The position numbers and the translations under genes are program-made. Positions 7,066-16,204 of a stretch of 64,000 bases of DNA are shown here, piece by piece. The stretch is taken from contig NZ_JADNQZ010000047.1 in assembly GCF_015709515.1 (NCBI RefSeq), forward strand, positions 1-64,000, read 5' to 3'. The notes under the pieces were generated by a model. It made no database searches, had not been told where the DNA came from, and was given only the letters and a program-made list of their open reading frames with translations. Position 1 is the first letter of the stretch. Each line of letters opens with the position of its first letter. The stretch is from Methylocystis sp. H62 (GTDB taxonomy: Bacteria > Pseudomonadota > Alphaproteobacteria > Rhizobiales > Beijerinckiaceae).

Positions 7066-9648
7066 ATGCTGCATGATCTTTCTGCGTTGCCGATCGACGA
7101 TGTGCTGCCGGCGATCCGCGCTGCGCTCGCGGCGTCGTCCAATCTCGTCGTCGTCGCCCCGCCTGGCGCCGGCAAAACCACGCGCGCGCCGCTCGCGCTG
7201 CTCGGCGCGGACTGGGCCAAAAGCGGCAAGCTCATTCTGTTGGAGCCGCGCCGTCTCGCCGCCCGCGCGGCGGCGAGCCGGATGGCGGCGACGCTGGGCG
7301 AGAGCGTCGGCGAAACGATCGGCCTGCGGATGCGCCTCGAATCGAAAATCTCGGCGCGAACGCGCATCGAGGTCGTCACCGAGGGCGTATTCGCGCGGAT
7401 GATTCTCGACGATGCGGCGCTCGAGGGCGTGGCCGGCGTGCTGTTCGATGAATATCACGAACGCTCGCTCGACGCGGATCTGGGCCTGGCGCTGGCGCTC
7501 GACGCCCAGGCAGGACTGCGCGAGGATCTGCGGCTCATCGCCATGTCCGCGACGCTAGACGGCGCCCGCGTCGCCGCGCTGATGGGCGCTCAGACGATCG
7601 AGAGCCAGGGGCGCGCCTTTGGCGTCGAGACGCGTTATCTCGGCCGCGACGCCAACGCGCGCATCGAGGATTCTATGGTTCGCGCGATCGTGCTGGCGCT
7701 CCGCGAAGAGCGAGGTTCGATCCTCGCGTTTCTGCCGGGGCAGGGGGAGATCGCGCGCGTCGCCTCACGCCTCGCCGAGTCGCGCCTGCCGGACGACACG
7801 GACGTCGCGCCGCTCTATGGCGCGCTCGATCGCGGCGAGCAGGACCTCGCCATCGCGCCGGCGCGGCCCGGCCGTCGCAAGATCGTGCTCGCCACGTCGA
7901 TCGCGGAAACCTCGCTCACGATCGAAGGCGTCCGCATCGTCATCGACAGCGGGCTGGCGCGTGTGCAGCGCTTCGAGCCGGATCTTGGATTATCGCGGCT
8001 CGAGACGGTGCGCGCTTCTCGCGCCAGCGTCGATCAGCGCCGCGGCCGCGCCGGCCGCACCGAGCCCGGCGTCTGCTATCGCCTGTGGGACGAGCCGCAG
8101 ACGGCTTCGCTTCCGGCCTTCGCCGCGCCTGAAATACTCGACGCCGATCTTTCTGGGCTTGTCCTTGATCTCGCGGCCTGGGGGGTGAGCGACCCCACTC
8201 AACTCAAATGGCTCGATGCGCCGCCGGCGCCGGCCTGGAAGGAAGCCGTCGCGCTCGACCACGAGCTTGGCGCCCTTGACGCCGACGGTCGGCTTACCGA
8301 CACGGGCCGCGCCATCCGGGCCCTGCCGCTCGCGCCCAGATTGGCGCGAATGGTGGTCGAGGCGGCGGGTCACGGCGAGGCCAAGCGCGCCGCGGAACTC
8401 GCCATGCTGCTCTCCGAGCGCGGGATCGGCGGCGCCGACGCCGACCTTTCGCATCGGCTCGAGCGCGCGCGGAGCGAAAACTCCAAGCGGGCGCGCGACG
8501 CGCTGCGCCTTGCCGCGCAATGGGCGCGGCAGGCGATGGCGGCGACCAGCGCAATGCCCCCTCCCCAACCCTCCCCCGCTGGCGCGGGAGAGGGGGCAGA
8601 CACCGCCCTTCATGTTGCGCACCGCCGATCGTTAGCGTCCCCTCTCCCGCGGAGCGGGGGAGGGACAGGGAGGGGGCAGTTATCAGACGGCGCGCTCATT
8701 GCGCTTGCCTATCCCGATCGCATCGCCAAATCACGCGGCGCGCGTGGCGAGTTCCTGATGGCGAACGGTCGCGCCGCGATCGTGCCGGTCGAAGATCCTC
8801 TGGCGCGCGCGCCCTTTCTTGCCGTCGCCGAACTCACCGGCCGGGCGGCGCAGGCGCGCATCCTTGCCGCTTGCGCGCTCACCGCCGAGGAGGTCGAGGC
8901 GATCGCCAGCGAGCGCATCGAGACTCGCGATGAAACCGTCTTCGACGCGGCGAGCGCCAGCCTGCGGCGGCGCGCCTTCCGGCGCCTCGGAGCGATGCGC
9001 CTTTCGGAGCGCAATCTGGCGGTCGAGGCGTCGGAAGAAAATGCAAGGACGCTCGCGCGCGGCGTCGCGGCGCTTGGCGTGGCGCGGCTGCCATGGACGA
9101 AGTCGCAAATTCAGCGGCGCGACCGGGTCGCCTTTTTGCGCCGCGCCGAGGGCGACGAATGGCCGGACCTCTCCGACGCCGCTCTGGCCGTTAGCGCTGG
9201 AGACTGGCTTGCGCCGTTTATTTCGGGGCGCACGTTGCTTGCTGACATCGCGGCCGACGACCTCGAGGCGGCGTTGGCGCAGCTTCTTCCCTATGATCTG
9301 TCACGCAGGCTCGATGTGGAAGCGCCGGCCCATTTCGAGACGCCTGCCGGCTCGCGCCATGCGCTCGACTATGCGGCCGAAAACGGACCGATCCTTTCGG
9401 TGCGCGTGCAGGAGCTTTACGGCCTTTCGAGTCACCCGACTCTTGCGCGCGGACGCGCGCCCTTAACGCTCGAACTGCTGTCGCCGGCGCATCGCCCGAT
9501 CCAGACGACCCGCGATCTGCCGAGCTTTTGGAAGGGCTCCTGGAGCGAAGTGAAGAAGGAGATGAGAGGGCGCTACCCGCGCCATCTCTGGCCGGATGAT
9601 CCGGCGGCCGCGCAGCCGACGACGCGCGCCAAGCCGCGGGGCTCGTGA
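7066..9648 (+). CDS. hrpB: ATP-dependent RNA helicase HrpB
   Basis: A DEAH-box helicase of the HrpB family; its cellular role is poorly known, with mRNA turnover or ribosome work suggested. Domain order: Walker A PPGAGKTTRAPLALL near residue 30-40, DEYH box in LFDEYHERSLD near 127, SAT motif MSATLDGARV, helicase C region TSIAETSLTIEGVRIVIDSG and QRRGRAGRTEPGVCYRLW, then HA2/OB and HrpB C-terminal domains ending near DLPSFWKGSWSEVKKEMRGR. I start at the ATG at 7066; a TTG 27 bp upstream is also in frame. Residues about 497-537 are encoded by a GC-rich palindromic repeat and have no counterpart in ordinary HrpB proteins (family knowledge). The frame stays open through it. Confidence 0.93.
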   Translation: MLHDLSALPIDDVLPAIRAALAASSNLVVVAPPGAGKTTRAPLALLGADWAKSGKLILLEPRRLAARAAASRMAATLGESVGETIGLRMRLESKISARTRIEVVTEGVFARMILDDAALEGVAGVLFDEYHERSLDADLGLALALDAQAGLREDLRLIAMSATLDGARVAALMGAQTIESQGRAFGVETRYLGRDANARIEDSMVRAIVLALREERGSILAFLPGQGEIARVASRLAESRLPDDTDVAPLYGALDRGEQDLAIAPARPGRRKIVLATSIAETSLTIEGVRIVIDSGLARVQRFEPDLGLSRLETVRASRASVDQRRGRAGRTEPGVCYRLWDEPQTASLPAFAAPEILDADLSGLVLDLAAWGVSDPTQLKWLDAPPAPAWKEAVALDHELGALDADGRLTDTGRAIRALPLAPRLARMVVEAAGHGEAKRAAELAMLLSERGIGGADADLSHRLERARSENSKRARDALRLAAQWARQAMAATSAMPPPQPSPAGAGEGADTALHVAHRRSLASPLPRSGGGTGRGQLSDGALIALAYPDRIAKSRGARGEFLMANGRAAIVPVEDPLARAPFLAVAELTGRAAQARILAACALTAEEVEAIASERIETRDETVFDAASASLRRRAFRRLGAMRLSERNLAVEASEENARTLARGVAALGVARLPWTKSQIQRRDRVAFLRRAEGDEWPDLSDAALAVSAGDWLAPFISGRTLLADIAADDLEAALAQLLPYDLSRRLDVEAPAHFETPAGSRHALDYAAENGPILSVRVQELYGLSSHPTLARGRAPLTLELLSPAHRPIQTTRDLPSFWKGSWSEVKKEMRGRYPRHLWPDDPAAAQPTTRAKPRGS
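8555..8678. repeat. Palindromic repeat element inserted in frame within hrpB
   Basis: The ends are inverted repeats TGCCCCCTCCC (8555-8565) and GGGAGGGGGCA (8668-8678). Inside are two hairpins: CTCCCCCGCTGGCGCGGGAG near 8571-8590 and CTCTCCCGCGGAGCGGGGGAG near 8643-8663, joined by a unique spacer. Such C/G-run palindromes are a common interspersed repeat type in Hyphomicrobiales intergenic DNA. Here one lies inside a gene and is translated as a proline/glycine-rich insert (PPPQPSPAGAGEG, then SPLPRSGGGTGRGQ). Confidence 0.8.
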
Positions 9649-9678
9649 GCGCCGCGGCGTGAGGCGGAGCGCTGAACC

Positions 9679-12396
9679 TTATGGCGCGCTTGCGGTGGTG
9701 GCTCGCGTGGCGTCGCGCGGCAATCGCTCAATCGTTACTTTCGCTGTGCCGGTGTTGTTGTCGTAAAAAATTTGCTTGCGACCGTTTAAGGACACATGCG
9801 CAGCGTCGTTGACGAAAAGGAATAGCTCTCCCGTGTCGTTCGCAACGAATTCCGACACGAAGGTTTTGCGCGGGAAAGCCGAATTGCAGCTCTTGCCGTC
9901 GTAAGAGTAGCTGTCTCGAACCCAAGCCGCCTTGGCGGCGTCCAATTCGTCGGCGGGCAACGAATCGATGCTCAGCGACAGGCCGCCGTCGACACAGGAT
10001 TTCGCACGGGGGTGATCCGCGCAAAAAGACTTATGTTCGGCGGTTTCGCTGTAATCTAGCGGGAGCATCGAGCATCGCCGACCGCGTGGGGAGAGAGCCC
10101 CGCCGCCGTCGATCGGGACCAGCGGCCACTCAGAATCCCCTCGCGCTCCGATGCGGGCGATAGGATGGAACCAAGCGGCTGAAGGCCAACGACGTAAGGC
10201 GACGCCGGCGGTCTGAACCCAACCTTTCGCATCGAAGCCGTACGGATCGGTGAGCATCAGCTGATCCAGCCAGGGATCATCGCTCTTGGGGTCGATGCTG
10301 ATCGTCAGGCGATAGACGCCGCCGCGTTCAACTGTCCAGCGGCTCGCCCAGCAGGGATCATTCGTGGCAAACCGTGCAGATGCGCTCGCCACCCACTCTG
10401 AAGCGCTTGAATCCACGCAAACGCGACCAGATCCCTCGAGATAATTGAAGCCAATCCGATTGGCGGCGAGAAGCAGGGGCGTGAATACAAAGACAATCGC
10501 ATAAGCGGCAGGCAACATCGCGCGGCCGACGCCAAGGACCGATCTTGCCGCACGCGAGCTTCGTATGGTGCGCACGAGTAGTGACGTTGCGTTCGGTTTG
10601 GAGTGAATGCCGCTTTTGACTTTGTCGTTCTGAATGTTCCAAGCCACGCGGGCGTGGTAGCGCGTGGCGTCCTCATAGGCGTCGCTCCTATTGCGAAGAA
10701 CGAAATAGGCGAGCACCAGCGCTATGCTGAAAAACGGATGATTCAGCGCAGCTTTTACATGAGCGTAGAGATAGGACGGCGTGAAGGATAGGATCGTGTC
10801 GCCCACGCCGCGAAGGACATTTTCAGCGCCGGACATGAACCGCGACAGAGTGTCGCCAACTGGGCCGAGCACGTGGAGAAGCCATTGGAACGGGAGCGCA
10901 ATTACTGAGATCTGGCTCCATATGCCTTCGTTGGAGTCGTCGATCGTTGAATCGAGCAACGGAAGAGCGAGCGCCGTGAGGAACAAGGCCACGAAGAAAA
11001 AATATGCAATTCGGTTCAGCCATACGTAGTCGCGGGCGATCTCCATCTGTTCCCGGTTGGGCGCGTCCAGGCTCTTCATTGCTCCCCGGGCAAAGTCGAG
11101 TTCGCGGCCATCGCTGCGTATGTTTGCGGGCTCAAACGCCGGGTCCGCTTGTCGAACGAGGGCGTAATCCGGTCCAGTCTCGGCGCGCGCGATGGAGCCG
11201 TCGGGCATGAAGACGTCGGCGCCCTTAGGCCCGGTTTGGGCTTGATGCGCGCTCGTCCCGCCAAGCGCCAGCGGCGCGTAATCGCCGCCTCCATCCACTA
11301 AGCGTTCAACAACCGTGTGGTGGACGGTCGGCCGGTAGTAGGGATTGCCGGCTGGATCCGTCAGGGTCACTTGCCGTGGATCGTACCGATACAACACCGC
11401 CACGCCGGCTCGAGAGTTGTGCAGCGGCCCAAATGGCGTGGCCGTTCTTCTGAATTCGTCCAGCGCCGTTTCGTGAAAAGTGAGCGCTCTGTCAGTCGCG
11501 GCTGTCTGAAGTTCCCGAACCATCCAGACCAGCGGGCAATGCGCGGTCATGTCGTCGGGATAACCGCCGCCAACGTCAGAATGCACGCCGGCGAACCAAA
11601 CTTCCTGTATGCGTAAATCCGGCTCGTCGGACTTTAGAGACACGCGGATCGGATGGAAAGTGAGGCGCTCATCGTCGAGCGACAGAGCCTGTCGTATGCG
11701 ATCAACCTTCTTCCAAATCGTATGATCGCCGCCAAACTTGATGGGGAACACAAAGCGATGAACGACCTCGCGCATTTCTTCGATCGGCACGCCATAGGCT
11801 TCCACTGTGTCGAATAGGCCGACAAAGTCGATGGAGAGTTTCTCGGGGTCGCGGTCCGAAGCCGCTTTTTGCACGTCAGCATAGCTCGGCTGCCCCCAAA
11901 GCCTTTTCCAGACGCCCAAAATGGCGTCTCGAAGCTTGGGCAGGCCCAAAAAAACCCAGACATTCTTTTTACGTTCCTCGTCTTGACCGCAGAAGGCGCG
12001 CCAAGCGTCTTCGGAATTGCGGAGCATCTCCTGGTGCGACACGCGCCGCCCGTTGAATTCGGTCGGCAACAGGCCCTGCGCGCGAATGAGGTCGATCAGC
12101 ATCCGAATGGTGAAGGCGCCGCGGCTAAAGCCGAACATGTAGATCGCTGCGTCGGGCTCCCAATTCCAGGACAGGAAACGGTAAAGCTTGCGCACGTTTG
12201 ACGGCACGCCAAAGCCGGTCGCGCCGTCAAGCATTGCGAGCGGCTTGAAGCCCTCGGTGCCGACGCCGGGAATGTAATAGACGACTTGATCTTTGTCTGA
12301 GAGGCAGAGCGCTTGGGAGAGCCGATTGATGTTTGAGACTTGCACCAGTCGCCCGTTTCCAGTGCCGTCGGCGAGCAAAATGATTTTCTTGGCCAT
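9679..12396 (-). CDS. DUF2235 alpha/beta-hydrolase with membrane segments (Tle1-like fold)
   Basis: A 905-residue protein with an N-terminal DUF2235 hydrolase domain: opening KKIILLADGTGNGR, nucleophile elbow GFSRGA at residues 89-94 (Ser91), acid region LFDTVEAYGVP and WFAGVHSDVGGGYP with the likely catalytic His. DUF2235 includes Tle1 phospholipase effectors of type VI secretion, but no VgrG, PAAR or immunity-like gene is adjacent, so a housekeeping or stand-alone lipase role is equally possible. The middle has several hydrophobic stretches (YFFFVALFLTALALPLL, then SIALVLAYFVL and AAYAIVFVFTPLLLA). The C-terminal 300 residues are unassigned and rich in Trp and Asp. GAGGT precedes the ATG. 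Base composition is somewhat lower in GC than the flanking genes. Confidence 0.8.
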   Translation of the reverse strand: MAKKIILLADGTGNGRLVQVSNINRLSQALCLSDKDQVVYYIPGVGTEGFKPLAMLDGATGFGVPSNVRKLYRFLSWNWEPDAAIYMFGFSRGAFTIRMLIDLIRAQGLLPTEFNGRRVSHQEMLRNSEDAWRAFCGQDEERKKNVWVFLGLPKLRDAILGVWKRLWGQPSYADVQKAASDRDPEKLSIDFVGLFDTVEAYGVPIEEMREVVHRFVFPIKFGGDHTIWKKVDRIRQALSLDDERLTFHPIRVSLKSDEPDLRIQEVWFAGVHSDVGGGYPDDMTAHCPLVWMVRELQTAATDRALTFHETALDEFRRTATPFGPLHNSRAGVAVLYRYDPRQVTLTDPAGNPYYRPTVHHTVVERLVDGGGDYAPLALGGTSAHQAQTGPKGADVFMPDGSIARAETGPDYALVRQADPAFEPANIRSDGRELDFARGAMKSLDAPNREQMEIARDYVWLNRIAYFFFVALFLTALALPLLDSTIDDSNEGIWSQISVIALPFQWLLHVLGPVGDTLSRFMSGAENVLRGVGDTILSFTPSYLYAHVKAALNHPFFSIALVLAYFVLRNRSDAYEDATRYHARVAWNIQNDKVKSGIHSKPNATSLLVRTIRSSRAARSVLGVGRAMLPAAYAIVFVFTPLLLAANRIGFNYLEGSGRVCVDSSASEWVASASARFATNDPCWASRWTVERGGVYRLTISIDPKSDDPWLDQLMLTDPYGFDAKGWVQTAGVALRRWPSAAWFHPIARIGARGDSEWPLVPIDGGGALSPRGRRCSMLPLDYSETAEHKSFCADHPRAKSCVDGGLSLSIDSLPADELDAAKAAWVRDSYSYDGKSCNSAFPRKTFVSEFVANDTGELFLFVNDAAHVSLNGRKQIFYDNNTGTAKVTIERLPRDATRATTASAP

Positions 12397-12557
12397 AGCG
12401 AAACCTCGAAATAAAAAATCAAATGCAGTAACAAACGAAAATCCTACGAGTGCTCGCCGCGCTCTGCAAGCTTAAATTGAATCGCCCCAGGCCGAATTTG
12501 GCGCGGCGCGGATTTTCGCTTATGCCAAGGCGGCCAAGTCGACGCTCGCCTGGAGCG

Positions 12558-12591
12558 CTTATCGATCACATGGAATCATGTGATCGATAAG
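12558..12591. repeat. Perfect 15-bp inverted repeat upstream of the phosphohexomutase gene
   Basis: CTTATCGATCACATG (12558-12572) and CATGTGATCGATAAG (12577-12591) are exact inverted copies around GAAT. There is no T-run on either side, so it is not an ordinary terminator. It lies about 90 bp before the mutase start and 160 bp from the divergent DUF2235 gene. It could be an operator or, more likely given the AAAATCAAAGTATTTGA that follows, part of an interspersed repeat. Confidence 0.7.
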
Positions 12592-12678
12592 GAATCGCTC
12601 AAAATCAAAGTATTTGAGCCGGTTCTCATCGAAAAAGTCTGTCAACCTTTCGGAACCTGCCCAAGCGAAGGATTGTTG

Positions 12679-14178
12679 ATGTTTCCCAAGCCCGTTGCCA
12701 ATTTGCGCCCGAATACGTTCGAATATGAAGAGGCGCCGCTGATCAAATCGACCGGCTTTCGCGAATATGACGCGCGCTGGCTGTTTGGCGCCGACCTCAA
12801 TTTGATGGGCGTGCAGGCGCTCGGCATGGGCCTTGGCGCGCTGCTGCGCGAATTGGGCGTCGCGCCCGAAATCGTCGTCGGCCATGATTACCGCAGCTAT
12901 TCCTCATCGATCAAATTGGCGCTGGTGAGCGGCCTGATGGCCGCTGGCGTGCGCGTGCGCGACATTGGGCTCGCCTTGTCGCCGATGGCCTATTTCGCGC
13001 AGTTCGATCTCGATGTCGCCGCGGTGGCGATGGTGACCGCCTCGCATAATGACAATGGCTGGACGGGCGTGAAGATGGGCGCGCGGCGGCCCGTGACCTT
13101 CGGGCCGGAGGAGATGGGCCGCCTGAAGGAGATCGTTCTCGCCGGCGAATTTCACGAGGCGGAAGGCGGCTCCTATCGTTACATCGAGAATTTCGGCGCG
13201 CGCTACATCGACGATCTCACTCGCCGGCCGCCGTTCACCCGCAAGATGAAGGTCGTCGCCGCCTGCGGCAATGGCACCGCCGGCGCCTTCGCGCCGCGGA
13301 TGCTGGAGCGCCTTGGCTGCGAAGTCATTCCGCTCGACGTCGCGCCCGACTACACTTTCCCGCGCTACAATCCGAACCCAGAAGATTTGCACATGCTGCA
13401 CGCCATCGCCGACAAGGTGCGCGAGACCGGGGCCTGCGTCGGCCTTGGCTTCGACGGCGACGGGGATCGCTGCGGCGTCGTCGACAATAATGGCGATGAG
13501 ATCTTCGCCGACAAGATTGGCGTCATGCTCGCGCGCGATCTCTCCAAGGTCCATCCGAATGCGTCATTCGTGGTCGACGTGAAGTCGACCGGGCTTTTCG
13601 CGACGGACCCCGAGCTCGTCGCGCGCGGCGTCGTCACGGAATATTGGAAGACCGGGCATTCCTACATCAAGCGCCGCGTCAGCGAGCGCAAGGCGCTCGC
13701 CGGATTCGAAAAATCGGGGCATTTCTTCTTCAACGAACCGATCGGACGCGGCTATGACGACGGGCTGCTCACCGCGGTCCATGTCCTCGAAATGCTCGAT
13801 CGCAATCCAACGAAATCGATGGCCGAACTCTACGCGGAACTGCCAAAGACTTGGGGCTCGCCGACGATGTCGCCGCATTGCGACGACGAAAAGAAATATG
13901 GCGTGATCGACAAGGTGACGGCGCGCATCGAGGCGATGCGGGCGAAGGGCGAACAGATCATCGGCCAGCCGATCCGCGACGTCGTCACTATCAATGGTGT
14001 GCGGGTGACGGTCGTCGACGGCACCTGGGGCCTCGTGCGGGCATCGTCCAACAAGCCGGAACTCGTCGTCGTCGTCGAGAGCCCGGTGTCGCAAGCGCGC
14101 ATGAAGGAGATGTTTACGGCGATCGACGGCGTGCTGCGCGAAAATCCCGAGGTCGGCGCCTACAACCAGACGATATAG
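12679..14178 (+). CDS. Phosphomannomutase/phosphoglucomutase
   Basis: Interconverts hexose-1- and 6-phosphates for nucleotide-sugar synthesis. The 499 residues (from the ATG at 12679, preceded by GCGAAGGA) show the four-domain alpha-D-phosphohexomutase plan: STGFREYDARW, phosphoserine loop VTASHNDNGWTGVK (Ser122), metal loop GFDGDGDRCG (Asp257, 259, 261), sugar loop GFEKSGHFFF and phosphate-binding loop RASSNKPELVVVVES. An upstream ATG at 12580 in the same frame would add 33 residues unlike the family and overlap the palindrome. The broad-specificity AlgC/ManB type is likely; exact substrate preference cannot be read. cobS follows 50 bp downstream. Confidence 0.92.
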   Translation: MFPKPVANLRPNTFEYEEAPLIKSTGFREYDARWLFGADLNLMGVQALGMGLGALLRELGVAPEIVVGHDYRSYSSSIKLALVSGLMAAGVRVRDIGLALSPMAYFAQFDLDVAAVAMVTASHNDNGWTGVKMGARRPVTFGPEEMGRLKEIVLAGEFHEAEGGSYRYIENFGARYIDDLTRRPPFTRKMKVVAACGNGTAGAFAPRMLERLGCEVIPLDVAPDYTFPRYNPNPEDLHMLHAIADKVRETGACVGLGFDGDGDRCGVVDNNGDEIFADKIGVMLARDLSKVHPNASFVVDVKSTGLFATDPELVARGVVTEYWKTGHSYIKRRVSERKALAGFEKSGHFFFNEPIGRGYDDGLLTAVHVLEMLDRNPTKSMAELYAELPKTWGSPTMSPHCDDEKKYGVIDKVTARIEAMRAKGEQIIGQPIRDVVTINGVRVTVVDGTWGLVRASSNKPELVVVVESPVSQARMKEMFTAIDGVLRENPEVGAYNQTI

Positions 14179-14228
14179 AGCCGCTCGGAGGCGTCGGGGT
14201 TCTCGACAATTCCGACGCGGCGCCGAAA

Positions 14229-15005
14229 ATGGAACCGATGCAGCGCGCGCTCCTCGCCGATGTCTTGAGCTTTTTGCGGTTCTATACGCGCCTTCCGATC
14301 GGCGAGGGCGCGCATGCGCCGCTTGACTTCGCGCGCATGGCGCCGGCGCTGCCGATCGCCGGCGCCGTGATCGGGGCCACAGGCGCGGCGGGTCTGTTCG
14401 TGGCGCGCATCTGCCATCTTCCTGCGCTCGTCTGCGCGCTCGTCGCGGTCGCGGTCCTCGTGCTCGCCACGGGCGCGCTGCACGAGGACGGACTCGCGGA
14501 TGTCGCGGATGGGTTCGGCGGCGGCGCGACGCGCGAGTCGAAGCTCGCCATTATGCGCGACAGCCGCGTTGGGACCTATGGCGCCCTGGCGCTGTGTTTC
14601 TCGATCCTGTTGCGCGTCGCGGCGCTCGCGTCACTCTTTGAGCGAAGCGTCGCGCTCGCGGCCGGCGCCCTCATCTTCGCGGGCGCCTTGTCGCGCGTCG
14701 CCGGATTGGCGCCGATGATGCGGCTTCCGCCGGCGCGCGCCGATGGGCTGGGCGCGACCGTCTCGGCGCCCTCGCGCGAGATCTGGACTCGCGCCTGGCT
14801 CGTCGCCGCCGTCTTCGGTCTCGCGCCATGGCTCGCCGGCGCCGGCTTAATCCAGATCGCCGTCGCGATCTTCGCCGCCTTCGTCATCGGTGCGCTTATT
14901 ACCAACCTCTCGAAAAAGCAGATCGGCGGCTACACGGGCGATGTGCTCGGCGCCGCGCAGCAACTCGCGGAGATCGCCATTTTGGCGGCGCTCTCGGCCA
15001 ATTGA
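14229..15005 (+). CDS. cobS: Adenosylcobinamide-GDP ribazoletransferase (cobalamin synthase)
   Basis: An inner-membrane enzyme that joins adenosylcobinamide-GDP and alpha-ribazole in the last steps of B12 synthesis. The 258-residue product shows LSFLRFYTRLPIG, the active-site region HEDGLADVADGFGGGATRES and IMRDSRVGTYGALALC, and several hydrophobic helices. CobT, which makes the alpha-ribazole phosphate it uses, is encoded separately at 31126-32148. The start at 14229 is the first ATG clear of the preceding gene; 14238 is an alternative. The gene ends 2 bp from the end of convergent dusA. No cobalamin riboswitch is visible upstream. Confidence 0.93.
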   Translation: MEPMQRALLADVLSFLRFYTRLPIGEGAHAPLDFARMAPALPIAGAVIGATGAAGLFVARICHLPALVCALVAVAVLVLATGALHEDGLADVADGFGGGATRESKLAIMRDSRVGTYGALALCFSILLRVAALASLFERSVALAAGALIFAGALSRVAGLAPMMRLPPARADGLGATVSAPSREIWTRAWLVAAVFGLAPWLAGAGLIQIAVAIFAAFVIGALITNLSKKQIGGYTGDVLGAAQQLAEIAILAALSAN

Positions 15006-15007
15006 GG

Positions 15008-16048
15008 TCAGGCGGTTTCGGCAGGTTCGGCGTTGGCGGGTGTCCCTGCTTCCGCTTCGGCGAAGCGCGCAATGGCCGTGCGCACTTCATTCACGGCCCC
15101 AAGCAGCGTTTCGACTCCGGCGCCAGGTTTGACGGCTTCGAGCGCTAGCCGCCGACGGAACGACCGTGCGCCCGGCATTCCAGCGAAAAGCCCGAGAAGA
15201 TGACGCGTCATCGCTGAGAGCCGCTCGCCCTTCGCGAGTTCGCGCTCGACGTAGGGAAGGAACGCGTCCACGGCGTCGAAGAGGTTGGCGACGGGCGCCG
15301 ACTGTCCAAACAATTGTGGGTCGACCTCAAGCAGCAGCGCGGGATCATGATAGGCGGCGCGGCCGATCATCACGCCGTCGACGAATTGCAGCTGTTCTTG
15401 CATCTCGGCGATCCGCGTCAGCCCGCCATTGATGGCGATCGGAACGTCCGGCAGGGCGCGCTTGAGACGGTGCACGAGCGCATAGTCCAAGGGCGGAACG
15501 TCGCGGTTTTCCTTAGGCGAGAGGCCCTTAAGCCAGGCCTTTCGCGCATGCACGAACAGCGCGTCGGCGCCGCTTTCGACGCAGGCCTCGGCAAGCGCGA
15601 ACAGCGCTTTCTCCGGGTCCTGATCGTCGACGCCGATGCGGCATTTCACCGTTACGGGAATGGCGACGGCGTCCTTCATCGCTTTGATGCAATCGCCGAC
15701 GCGCGCAGGCTCGCGCATGAGACAGGCGCCGAACGCGCCGTCTTGCACGCGATCCGACGGACAGCCGACGTTGAGATTGACCTCGGCGTAGCCGAAATTC
15801 TCGACAAGCGCCGCCGACTTCGCCAGCGCAGCGGGTTCGGCGCCGCCGAGCTGCATGGCGACCGGCTGCTCGAACGGATCGAACGCCATCAGACGCGCGC
15901 GGTCGCCGTGGATCACCGCGCCCGTCGTGAGCATTTCCGTATAAAGGCGCGCGCGGCGCGACAACAGACGATGGAAGTATCGGCAGTGCCGATCCGTCCA
16001 ATCCATCATCGGCGCTACGGAGAATCTAATATGCTGATGTGTCAGCAT
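15008..16048 (-). CDS. dusA: tRNA-dihydrouridine(20/20a) synthase
   Basis: An FMN enzyme reducing uridines 20 and 20a in the tRNA D-loop. The start at 16048 gives 346 residues opening with RFSVAPMMDWTDRHCRYFHR, the DusA signature; the frame continues 22 codons further upstream without homology-like sequence. Also seen are LQLGGAEPAALAKSA, NLNVGCPSDRVQDGAFGACL with the catalytic Cys, VTVKCRIGVDD, and INGGLTRIAEMQEQL followed by DGVMIGRAAYHDP. Convergent with cobS. Its start is about 190 bp from arsR on the other strand, so this gap contains both promoters. Confidence 0.95.
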   Translation of the reverse strand: MLTHQHIRFSVAPMMDWTDRHCRYFHRLLSRRARLYTEMLTTGAVIHGDRARLMAFDPFEQPVAMQLGGAEPAALAKSAALVENFGYAEVNLNVGCPSDRVQDGAFGACLMREPARVGDCIKAMKDAVAIPVTVKCRIGVDDQDPEKALFALAEACVESGADALFVHARKAWLKGLSPKENRDVPPLDYALVHRLKRALPDVPIAINGGLTRIAEMQEQLQFVDGVMIGRAAYHDPALLLEVDPQLFGQSAPVANLFDAVDAFLPYVERELAKGERLSAMTRHLLGLFAGMPGARSFRRRLALEAVKPGAGVETLLGAVNEVRTAIARFAEAEAGTPANAEPAETA

Positions 16049-16204
16049 CGTAGATTTAGTCTCAACGGCGTAGGTCGCGTCATGCACGCTCCATTCAACG
16101 TCTCGATACGACACTTTTCCTTCGTTTTCGACTCAGTGCGACGGCGCGTTAACGCGCCGGAAGTCTCTCGACTGGCGCAACGGGGAATCGGCGTCTCGAC
16201 GGCA

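Noticed and set aside
12480-12582. Short protein-like frame reading AARIFAYAKAAKSTLAWSAY before the palindrome.
   Set aside because: Only about 35 codons from the preceding stop, no start codon; could be a gene fossil but cannot be supported.
12904-13554. 216-codon minus-strand frame within the phosphohexomutase gene.
   Set aside because: Antisense shadow of a well-conserved enzyme.
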